Below, piece by piece: positions 57,022-64,000 of a stretch of DNA of 64,000 bases. The position numbers and the translations under genes are program-made. The DNA is from a virus. Positions within the stretch are counted from its first letter, which is position 1; every line of letters starts with the position of its first letter. Location: IMG/VR virus record IMGVR_UViG_3300036832_001373, positions 1-64,000 of that record; one strand, written 5' to 3'. The notes under the pieces were generated by a model. It saw only the letters and a program-made list of their open reading frames with translations, made no database searches and was not told the origin of the DNA.

Positions 57022-58053
57022 ATGCTGTTAGTTGACGGGTCGAGTGTACTACACCGCTGCCTAAATACTCCAGCTCAAGACCTACAAGATTCTAGAGGCA
57101 GATACACAGGTGGTCTACATTCATTTTTAGCATCTCTTTCTAAAGCTGTGGTCAAGCATAGATTGAGGCATTCTGTTGTAGTTGCTTGGGACTTAGGAGT
57201 CCCATTATTTAGAAGACTCTTGTATAGAGAGTATAAAGCCCACAAAATGCCTATTGGATCAGTTCAAGAGTCAGTTCTTTCAGACTATAATCTCTTGAAC
57301 AAAGAAGCAGTTGAAGAGGACGAGTCTGATTGGATGAAAAAGTATCTAATGGCTAGAAGACTGCTACATTCGCAGTTTCTTCCATTGTCAGGATGTCTAT
57401 CGATTCAAGTAGCAAATTGTGAAGCAGATGACATTATCGCATATGTTTGTAGCAAGCTTCCCGACGAGGAAATTATAGTATACTCATCTGATAGAGATCT
57501 AGTACAACTATGTACAGATAATATTGAATATTACGATGGGAGAGAGGATACTACTATTACAAAAAGTAGTTTAATTTTTGACAATGAGTTAGTGGAAGTT
57601 GTTTGGAGACAACATTGGGTATTAACTCGGGCTATAGCTGGTGACGGATCAGATGGGATACCAGGATTCTGTGGATTTGACACGGCCAAAAAGTATTCTG
57701 ATCAAATCATAAGTTTCTACTTAACAAATGTATCTCTACAAGAAACCCTCTTGGGTTTGATTAAACCTCCGAGAGCTAGAAATGACTCTTTTGAGAAAAT
57801 TAAAGTTGGAGCTGATATGATAATGAGAAATTATAATTTAATGGATTTATCATATCCAATTATTAGAAACTTATCTATCATCGAAGATATAAAGCAGCAG
57901 ATAGCTGGAGCGTTCATCTACGACATAGATCAATATACATTAGAAAGTGAACTTCATGATATGAGTATGGTAAAGGCGAAGATATTCGTTAATAATATAA
58001 TTGAGTCTAATAGGAAAAACGACGTAAAAGACTACATAAGGAAATTGATATGA
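57022..58053 (+). CDS. 5'-3' exonuclease / FEN-like nuclease
   Basis: 343 residues. VDGSSVLHRC at the N-terminus, VVVAWDLGVPLFRR, NCEADDIIAYV, YSSDRDLVQLC and AGDGSDGIPGFCG are the metal-binding Asp motifs and H3TH of the FEN superfamily (T4 RNase H, T5 exonuclease). Removes RNA primers and flaps behind the polymerase, whose gene lies 1.3 kb downstream. Confidence 0.88.
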   Translation: MLLVDGSSVLHRCLNTPAQDLQDSRGRYTGGLHSFLASLSKAVVKHRLRHSVVVAWDLGVPLFRRLLYREYKAHKMPIGSVQESVLSDYNLLNKEAVEEDESDWMKKYLMARRLLHSQFLPLSGCLSIQVANCEADDIIAYVCSKLPDEEIIVYSSDRDLVQLCTDNIEYYDGREDTTITKSSLIFDNELVEVVWRQHWVLTRAIAGDGSDGIPGFCGFDTAKKYSDQIISFYLTNVSLQETLLGLIKPPRARNDSFEKIKVGADMIMRNYNLMDLSYPIIRNLSIIEDIKQQIAGAFIYDIDQYTLESELHDMSMVKAKIFVNNIIESNRKNDVKDYIRKLI

Positions 58054-58373
58054 TCAACGATCTCTATATTCTAGATGGGCACAAACCTGTAAGATGTGAT
58101 TCATGTACTTGGGGAAAATTTATGAGAAAAGTAGATAGAATAGTTAAGAAAACTGAAGTAGTAAAAGGGATTATAGTCTCAACAGTTTTCCTAGGATTGG
58201 ATCATAGATTTGTAGGACGAGGTCCTCCAATATTATTTGAGACGATGACCTTTGGTGGTTCTAGAGATGGTCAGATGTATCGTTACTCAAGTTGGGACGA
58301 TGCTGAAGCTGGTCACGAAGCAGAGGTTAAACGAGTTGTTAAAGCACTCAAGGTACTTGAGAATAAAGACTAG
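58050..58373 (+). CDS. Hypothetical protein
   Basis: 107 residues. GRGPPILFETMTFGGSRDGQ, then MYRYSSWDDAEAGHEAEV is a pattern I associate with a common phage protein of unknown role. Overlaps the exonuclease by 4 nt. Confidence 0.6.
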   Translation: MINDLYILDGHKPVRCDSCTWGKFMRKVDRIVKKTEVVKGIIVSTVFLGLDHRFVGRGPPILFETMTFGGSRDGQMYRYSSWDDAEAGHEAEVKRVVKALKVLENKD

Positions 58374-58425
58374 GGGCGATCCTGTTGCCTACCATTCTGA
58401 CAATGGCAGTACCCCCTAGCTCTTT

Positions 58426-58452
58426 AGGGAAACTAGTCCCCCAGACGTTAAC
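58426..58452 (+). promoter_or_regulatory. Bipartite intergenic motif P11
   Basis: AGGGAAACTAG, 8 nt, ACGTTAAC; consensus copy, 20 nt before ATG 58473 of the Acb2-like gene. Confidence 0.7.
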
Positions 58453-58472
58453 AGGCAGAGGAGAGGTTTACC

Positions 58473-58700
58473 ATGAGTCTAGGTGAAGACAGAGTGAGAG
58501 TAAAGTTCAACCCGTCTGCTGACGGCATTGTAGATAAAATCAAGCAAAAGTCAGCAGAACTTATCGATTTGTGTGAGGAAATGAAACAAAATCCTCCAGC
58601 TCAAGCTAGTTCAGAGTTTATACGTCTTATTGCTTTAGCCCAGACTTCTTATGAAGAAGCAGCAATGTGGGCAGTAAAAAGTGCGACTGTCGAAAGATGA
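58473..58700 (+). CDS. acb2: Acb2/Tad1 hairpin-domain protein (anti-CBASS)
   Basis: 75 residues, two helices. VDKIKQKSAELIDLCEEM is the first, and RLIALAQTSYEEAAMWAVKS, ending AT, is the second. The AxT-x3-AAMWAVK pattern is typical of the Acb2/Tad1 hairpin domain. Known Acb2 proteins form hexamers that sequester cyclic oligonucleotides and blunt CBASS immunity. Preceded by a consensus motif P, so possibly expressed from its own promoter. Confidence 0.68.
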   Translation: MSLGEDRVRVKFNPSADGIVDKIKQKSAELIDLCEEMKQNPPAQASSEFIRLIALAQTSYEEAAMWAVKSATVER

Positions 58701-59314
58701 CAGACAACGATCTGTTTAATCCAGATCCAGAACTATTCGACCCAAGATTTGTAGGACCTAAAGGGTCGAATAGTCCTCATCTATACATAATTGGAGAAGC
58801 TCCTGGATACAATGAGGCGGAGCAGGGGCTTCCCTTTGTTGGAAAGGCAGGAATGGTTCTAGATAGAGCTATAGTAGAGTCAAAAATAGATTCATCAAAG
58901 ATACGGTTCTTTAATGCTATTCCGTATAGACCGTTTGAGTGGGTTGAAGGAAAGAAAGAGAATAGGACTCCATCTTCAGATGAGATTGAGAAATACTCAG
59001 TCTTCTTAAAGAAGGATATAGATAAAACAAAACCAAAGGTATTATTGTTGACTGGAGCATCAGCAATGAACGTCTTTGGTATTAGTATGGCAGTTGGATC
59101 AGCTAGATTAAGTAAATTTAAGTGGAAAGATATACCTACGTTGGTAACATACCATCCTAGCTTTGTTCTAAGAAAAAGTGGGTATGGAATAGTATCTTCA
59201 GGAACCTCTGAAAGCTTTGAAACCCTAGTTGGAGATCTCAAGAGAGCGTGGATCGGAGATCAAGAAACAGTTCAGACTAACAAGTTCTCGATAATCGATA
59301 TGGAGGAAGAATGA
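58697..59314 (+). CDS. Uracil-DNA glycosylase, family 4-like
   Basis: 205 residues from ATG 58697, overlapping the previous stop. GEAPGYNEAEQGLPFVGKAG is the family 4/5 active-site motif, and TYHPSFVLR is the His-containing second motif. The four Fe-S Cys of typical family 4 enzymes are absent from this start. A longer start would add only two. Removes uracil from DNA or regulates replication, as in phages that encode it next to the polymerase. Confidence 0.82.
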   Translation: MTDNDLFNPDPELFDPRFVGPKGSNSPHLYIIGEAPGYNEAEQGLPFVGKAGMVLDRAIVESKIDSSKIRFFNAIPYRPFEWVEGKKENRTPSSDEIEKYSVFLKKDIDKTKPKVLLLTGASAMNVFGISMAVGSARLSKFKWKDIPTLVTYHPSFVLRKSGYGIVSSGTSESFETLVGDLKRAWIGDQETVQTNKFSIIDMEEE

Positions 59315-62265
59315 ACGCAGGAGGAGTTACATCTATAGATGTTGCAATTAGGAATTGGGAGAAGGTAGAAAAGGAGTTAGAAGATGACAGTGAGGTCGTT
59401 CTAGACTATGAAGCTAATAGCCTAAACACATATCATAACTCCTACTTTATAGGAGGCATAGCCCTGAAAGGAAGAAAAAGTAAAAAATGTTTTTACGTTA
59501 ACTTTTATAATTTTTGGAGAACTCCAGAGGAGTGGCCTTTTCCAAAGGAACTAAGAGAAAGAATAGGGAAATGGTTATTGTCAAAGCACTTGGTAGTATT
59601 TAATCTTCAATATGAATGCTCAGCCTCTTTGAACTTTTTCAAAGTATATCTGAGAAACGTTACAGACGTAATGATGATGAATAGGACACTCGGATATTCA
59701 GGGTCTTTGAAGGAAATAGCAGCTAGACGGCTTGGTGCGACTACTTGGAACTCTGAAGTTGATGAGTATAATACTCGTATAACTGAGCTAATCAATAGAT
59801 TGAAACCGTATAGGAAGAATCCAAGAGCAGAATGGATTTTCATTAGAAATGGAGATCCAAAGAAAAACATACCTATTCCATCAACTATAGATGAGGTTGT
59901 CAATTGGCTAACTAGGGTAGGGTCCAAAAAAGAATTAATTATAGAGTTTGAGTCGTTTAACAAACTGATAAAGAAGTTTTATAGCGACGAGAAGTATACA
60001 AAGTTTTGCAAGAGATTCTTCAAGCTTATTCTGACGAGAGCAGAGGCAAAAGATCTTGAACTAAGATTCACAGATATACCAATTGAGATTATAGCTCCGT
60101 ATGCTATTGGAGATGTTGACTTCACAGATAGACTTAAAGATGATCTCTGGAAAGAGATCCAGACTATGAAGATAGAACGTGCGGCAGAGATCTATAACTG
60201 TCAAGCCAAGCTTGGATTCGAAATGGAGTCTGCTGGAATAGCTTGGGATGACGAGTTGGCGACGTCATTGGATAAAAAGTATAGTGAAACTGCAACAGTT
60301 TGCCTTAGAAACTTGTTAATGATTCCAAAGTTCCAAAAGATTCTTCCTTCTCCAACTTTGAGTACGAAGGATAAAGATGTAGTATTTATTTCCGAATGTA
60401 GCCAGGACATTTTACAAATTCAAACTGAAACTGATACGCATAACTTAATGAAGTTTTTCAATCCGAGATCTACACATATCAAGACAAGAGACCAGTTTAG
60501 TAATCTTATAGTGACAGCTCGGTTAAGAGTTACAATGATGTTATACGAAGTCTTTAAAGAATATCAGAACTCTAAAGAAGAAGCTTTTAACAATTACCCT
60601 ATTCTGGGTCCAATCTTAGAGAGCATAATAACTCTAGAACGTACCGAAGATAGAGTTTCTTGTATAGATGCCTTAGTAAAAGGGTCAGGAAAACTTGGAG
60701 CTATGATTCAGTCTCATCTAGAGAATAGTCCAGATCTCTGGAGAGACGATAAAGGGCAGAAAATTCATCCACCAGAGATTGAAACTTTTATAAACTTCGC
60801 CAAGTGGCAATTACCTGGTATGTCAGCATTTGTTATAGAAGATCTTTATAATGCGTGGTGGCACGTAGCTGGAATCAATGTTGATGATAGAGATACTTGG
60901 ACAGATGAGTTTAAGTGGATATTCTGGTTTAGAATGTTTAAGAAGGTAATGAAGAGTCATTCAACCTACGTTTGGGGAAACGTAGGTAGAGGAAATATAG
61001 CTCTGATCAATAGGTCAGATGTTCATAAGCTATCTGCGGTAAGATTTCCAGGATGGAAAGAGAGAAAGTCTGAAGATCAGATTTGGATAAAAGAAACTCA
61101 GTTCGGTGTGTGCACAGCAGCAACAAAGAGATACCAAAGTGGAGATCATACCGTCCCTTGGGAGTCTGAGCTCATTAATCTCAGAATTAGCAGATTTAAA
61201 GATGGAGTTAGAGTCCATTACGACTACTCCCAGAACGAAGTCAGAGTGCTTGCCAAGATATCAAATTGTAAGTCTCTTCTCGAGAGATTCGAGCAGGGAA
61301 TCGATATTCATGGATCTATTGCAGCAGACGTATGGCAAAAACCTCAAAATCAAATATCAAAAGCAGAACGACGATATAGTAAAATGAGTACGTTTGCTAT
61401 TGTTTATGGAGACACGTTTCAGGGATTTGCAGTAAAATTCCTAAGTGGAAATCTTACTTTGGCAAAGAGAATATTTGATAACTTCTATGGTGCTTATCCA
61501 GAGATAAGAACCTTTATTGAAGATCAGCATAGGTTCGCACTTAAACATGGATATGTAAAAACTTTCTTTGGAGATCCTATGAGAGACATCGGACTTCCAA
61601 GAGAAGCTTTAGATCTAAACGACTGGGAGAAAGAAGAGATAATCAAGAATATCTATTCTAGGAAAGTAACCTTTGACAGAGATAGAGAACGAGATAGAGT
61701 TATAAGACAGATGACAGGAAAAGCTTTGAGAAACTCTCAAAATTACCCAATCCAAAGTACGAGCTCTACATTAGCTGGACTTGGAGCATACTATATAAAT
61801 GAGTTCTTAAAAGACAACAATATGACTTCAAGAGTTGATTGTTTCACGCATGACTCAGATGACATAGACGCTCAGATTGCAGACGTTCCTAAAATATTAT
61901 CAGTACTCCCAAAATACGCTGTCACAGAACTAGTTAGAGAATTTGATCTCCCAATTAAGACTGACTTTGAAATTGGAATCTCCGGAGACGAGTCTGTGGA
62001 GTTAAAAGAATCTAGAGTAGAAGGACCGTTAGTGGAAGCTAAGTTTCACGACAGTAAAAAGACAGCCGTTGAATCTTTAGAGAAACGTCTTTCCAAATAT
62101 GGAGTAAAATGTGAAATTAAGGTCGAAGAGGAGGTTCCAAACCTACGATCTATGAGTGAATTATTCGTTAGTAGGCGAGCGTATGCCCTCGCGATGGGAG
62201 AAACAAGAATGCTTGTTAGCGGTCATATGAAACTTGATTTTAACAATGTACGGAGAGAATCTTGA
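59311..62265 (+). CDS. polA: Family A DNA polymerase with 3'-5' exonuclease domain
   Basis: 984 residues. The N-terminal DnaQ-like exonuclease has DYE at 32-34. Polymerase motif A HYDYSQNEVRVL lies near residue 638, motif B RYSKMSTFAIVYGDTFQG near 690, and motif C FTHDSDDIDA near 845. Motif C carries HDS instead of the usual HDE. An unusually long region (about 300-600) separates exonuclease and palm. No 5' nuclease domain is fused; that activity is at 57022. Main replicative polymerase of this phage. Confidence 0.92.
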   Translation: MNAGGVTSIDVAIRNWEKVEKELEDDSEVVLDYEANSLNTYHNSYFIGGIALKGRKSKKCFYVNFYNFWRTPEEWPFPKELRERIGKWLLSKHLVVFNLQYECSASLNFFKVYLRNVTDVMMMNRTLGYSGSLKEIAARRLGATTWNSEVDEYNTRITELINRLKPYRKNPRAEWIFIRNGDPKKNIPIPSTIDEVVNWLTRVGSKKELIIEFESFNKLIKKFYSDEKYTKFCKRFFKLILTRAEAKDLELRFTDIPIEIIAPYAIGDVDFTDRLKDDLWKEIQTMKIERAAEIYNCQAKLGFEMESAGIAWDDELATSLDKKYSETATVCLRNLLMIPKFQKILPSPTLSTKDKDVVFISECSQDILQIQTETDTHNLMKFFNPRSTHIKTRDQFSNLIVTARLRVTMMLYEVFKEYQNSKEEAFNNYPILGPILESIITLERTEDRVSCIDALVKGSGKLGAMIQSHLENSPDLWRDDKGQKIHPPEIETFINFAKWQLPGMSAFVIEDLYNAWWHVAGINVDDRDTWTDEFKWIFWFRMFKKVMKSHSTYVWGNVGRGNIALINRSDVHKLSAVRFPGWKERKSEDQIWIKETQFGVCTAATKRYQSGDHTVPWESELINLRISRFKDGVRVHYDYSQNEVRVLAKISNCKSLLERFEQGIDIHGSIAADVWQKPQNQISKAERRYSKMSTFAIVYGDTFQGFAVKFLSGNLTLAKRIFDNFYGAYPEIRTFIEDQHRFALKHGYVKTFFGDPMRDIGLPREALDLNDWEKEEIIKNIYSRKVTFDRDRERDRVIRQMTGKALRNSQNYPIQSTSSTLAGLGAYYINEFLKDNNMTSRVDCFTHDSDDIDAQIADVPKILSVLPKYAVTELVREFDLPIKTDFEIGISGDESVELKESRVEGPLVEAKFHDSKKTAVESLEKRLSKYGVKCEIKVEEEVPNLRSMSELFVSRRAYALAMGETRMLVSGHMKLDFNNVRRES

Positions 62266-62594
62266 AACTATCTTACGACCAAGCTAGAACACTAGCTCGA
62301 GTATGTGAAAGATATGTATATGAAGCAGAGAGATATATTAAGAACAACTTTAGAGGCCATGTGGAGTTTCCAAAGAATAAAAATCTATTGGTAGAACTTG
62401 TTCAAGATATGACACTCCTTGCAGAGATATACCCTAACTTACTAAGTCATCCTGTACTGGAGAATGGGATAGAATCTAGACTAGAAATGTTTGAGTCTAG
62501 AACTAGACCACAAGAAGTGATAGAAAATAATCTTCCTCCGACGGAAGACGATTTGTATGGACTACTATCAAACGTCGATGATACAAGAACTTAA
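62262..62594 (+). CDS. Hypothetical protein
   Basis: 110 residues from TTG 62262, overlapping the polymerase stop. Helical (EAERYIKNNFRGHVEF, LVELVQDMTLLAEIYPNL). Function unknown. Confidence 0.6.
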   Translation: MKLSYDQARTLARVCERYVYEAERYIKNNFRGHVEFPKNKNLLVELVQDMTLLAEIYPNLLSHPVLENGIESRLEMFESRTRPQEVIENNLPPTEDDLYGLLSNVDDTRT

Positions 62595-63054
62595 ACTTTC
62601 TGTATGTGGATACATGACCTTTTGTATCCCTATACCATTTTACTACTCTGGGAATCAGATGTATAAAGTGCAAAGAGCAGGTAGAAAAGTGTGGACCAGA
62701 AAGGAGGTTAAGGTATGGGAACTACAAAAATCTATAGCTGAGCAAATAAGAGATCTTGGACTAAAAGCTCCAAAAGATACTTTCTGTTACATATGTCACA
62801 CAGCCTTTTTCTTTAGTATGGACGATTGGGTAACTAAGAATAGATCTGCTCTAAGACAGATTGACTTAACTAACTTGTGGAAACCAATTGAGGATGCAAT
62901 CTTTGGAGTTGATATCTCAGGAGAGCTCCTAGGATTAGGAGCAAACGACTGTAAAGGAATCTATAATACTCAGTCTAAGTGTATCCTTCCTCCAGAGTTC
63001 GATACACCACCCTACTATATAGCAACCGATCTTACGTTCTTAAAGAAGACTTGA
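62578..63054 (+). CDS. RusA-like Holliday junction resolvase (tentative)
   Basis: 158 residues from ATG 62578. RKEVKVWELQKSIAEQI, then RQIDLTNLWKPIEDAIFGV, then a C-terminal strand, resembles the RusA fold, where the conserved Asp residues in (D)LxNxxKxxxDA chelate metal. Resolution of branched recombination products would suit the neighbouring genes. The first catalytic Asp position is present but the trailing DD motif is not clear. Confidence 0.5.
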   Translation: MIQELKLSVCGYMTFCIPIPFYYSGNQMYKVQRAGRKVWTRKEVKVWELQKSIAEQIRDLGLKAPKDTFCYICHTAFFFSMDDWVTKNRSALRQIDLTNLWKPIEDAIFGVDISGELLGLGANDCKGIYNTQSKCILPPEFDTPPYYIATDLTFLKKT

Positions 63055-63056
63055 CT

Positions 63057-63170
63057 ATGTCTAAAGCTTTAGCTAAGCGTCCTGACTGTAAAAGTACGAC
63101 TAGTGAAACCTTTAACACAAGAGGCATCTCTTGCCCGTCAAAGAATCGGAGTTGGAACCGACGATCGTAG
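63057..63170 (+). CDS. Possible small Ser/Arg-rich protein
   Basis: 37 residues (MSKALAKRPDCKSTT start, SKNRSWNRRS end). Lies in the gap before the helicase and overlaps its start by 40 nt in another frame. Weak evidence; could be a leader peptide. Confidence 0.3.
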   Translation: MSKALAKRPDCKSTTSETFNTRGISCPSKNRSWNRRS

Positions 63171-64000
63171 AAATTTTACTGGACCCCCAAGTTAGACAGT
63201 ACTGCGCTCCCTTTATAGAACCTTGGATGTTCCAGAAGACGATCTATAGGAATTTAGTAGAGTCTCTGATAAGTACGGACTTTAAGAATAGGCCAGTTGA
63301 CCTTAAAGTCCTTAGGCTGCATATGCAGCACACATACAGAGACATGTACAGTGAAGACTGGCAGATAGTGGAGAAAATATACGCATCATATGCACCAATT
63401 GCTAGTGAAGATCTCCAAGCAATCACGAGAATAATATCAGCTTTTATTAAAGACAGGATAAATTTAAAAGGAGTTGACCTCTATTCAAGAGGAGAAACGA
63501 AAGAGGCTCAGAAGCTCTTTACAAGAGCCACTACATTTAATATAACAGCGGATCCTTTTATTAATCCCTTACAAGAAGGTATTATAGACTATCTTAGACA
63601 AAAAGATATGCCAAAGGGAGGTAAAGTTATAAAGAGTTCTTTGGGATTAGTCAATGGTTCATCTCAATACGGAGGTTTTAAGAACGGTGACTTGGCAATG
63701 GTAGTTCTTCGTCCTAAGGGAGGAAAGACTACATTTATGATTCAAGAGGGAGCTGCAGCTGCAGATCAAGGGTTTAAGGTAGCTCACATATTTCTTGGAG
63801 ACTACTCTGAACTAGATGGACTTCATAAATATATGAGCTGTTTGACTGGAGACATCATTACCAATGTAGTCAACGCTCCAAACCAGTATAAGAAGAAATG
63901 TGAGAAGTGGCTAGAGCATCTTAGAGTGGCGTCATTCCCAGCGTTTGGTTTAGATTGTAATGAGATAGTTTCCTATGCTAGGAATTTAAGACGTAAGTTT
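63131..64000 (+). CDS. DnaB-type replicative helicase, 5' part
   Basis: At least 290 residues from TTG 63131 (AAGAGG 7 nt upstream), running off the window without a stop. An N-terminal helical domain (residues 1-110) is followed by a RecA-like domain with Walker A LRPKGGKTTF near residue 195 and HIFLGDYSELDGLHKYMSCL after it, as in DnaB/T4 gp41. Should unwind the fork with the primase at 48634. Confidence 0.82.
   Translation, partial: MPVKESELEPTIVEILLDPQVRQYCAPFIEPWMFQKTIYRNLVESLISTDFKNRPVDLKVLRLHMQHTYRDMYSEDWQIVEKIYASYAPIASEDLQAITRIISAFIKDRINLKGVDLYSRGETKEAQKLFTRATTFNITADPFINPLQEGIIDYLRQKDMPKGGKVIKSSLGLVNGSSQYGGFKNGDLAMVVLRPKGGKTTFMIQEGAAAADQGFKVAHIFLGDYSELDGLHKYMSCLTGDIITNVVNAPNQYKKKCEKWLEHLRVASFPAFGLDCNEIVSYARNLRRKF

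Overview
The window reads as part of a large lytic tailed-phage genome (Caudoviricetes). It shows dense, mostly plus-strand, often overlapping genes; many tiny hypotheticals; a nearly complete phage replication/recombination toolkit; and seven homing-endonuclease-type genes. No rRNA or convincing tRNA was seen and no structural (virion) gene was recognised. The coding sequence is A+T-rich with many Shine-Dalgarno (SD) sites of the form TGGAG or GGAGG. A GcrA-type zinc motif (41797-42093) hints at an alphaproteobacterial host; this is an inference from one small gene.

Layout. 1-10 kb: small unknown genes, a lipoprotein, a short minus-strand block (2070-3265), two copies of a paralogous protein next to GC-rich inverted-repeat islands, and four intergenic double-hairpin elements. 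10.2-13.5 kb: a helix-hairpin-helix protein like the C-terminal part of IS110 transposases, followed by a 1.7-kb non-coding array in which conserved 9-mers alternate with variable 9-mers (36-bp super-period). The array is interrupted by a Cys-rich gene, with array remnants beyond it. 13.5-22.9 kb: small accessory genes, including a Rap1a/Tai-like secreted protein, a SLOG-type protein, a GIY-YIG endonuclease and a compact pseudoknotted RNA candidate. 22.9-26.8 kb: a sugar epimerase and three glycosyltransferase-like genes. 27-34 kb: type II topoisomerase large and medium subunits. 34-38 kb: a third copy of the paralogous domain with another GC island, an HNH endonuclease and a 0.4-kb hairpin-rich intergenic region. 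38-64 kb: UvsW-like helicase, XRE regulator, GcrA-like protein, an SbcD-SbcC fusion split by an endonuclease gene, NAD+ DNA ligase, HU-like protein, primase, HD phosphohydrolase, an endonuclease fused to a ThyX-like domain, nucleoside deoxyribosyltransferase, a possible single-strand-binding protein, RecA/UvsX, NYN nuclease, 5'-3' exonuclease, Acb2-like anti-CBASS protein, uracil-DNA glycosylase, family A DNA polymerase, RusA-like resolvase, and the start of a DnaB-type helicase that runs off the window.

Together the 28-64 kb genes give topological control, fork movement, priming, synthesis, primer removal, end resection, strand exchange, junction resolution, ligation and nucleotide salvage. 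A 27-bp bipartite motif (AGGGAAACTAG, exactly 8 nt, ACGTTAAC) recurs eleven times, ten of them in gene gaps shortly before a start codon, and is the best candidate for a phage-specific promoter or RNA element. The most unusual features are the 9+9 alternating array, this motif, the split SbcDC gene, the endonuclease-ThyX fusion and the family of GC-rich islands.
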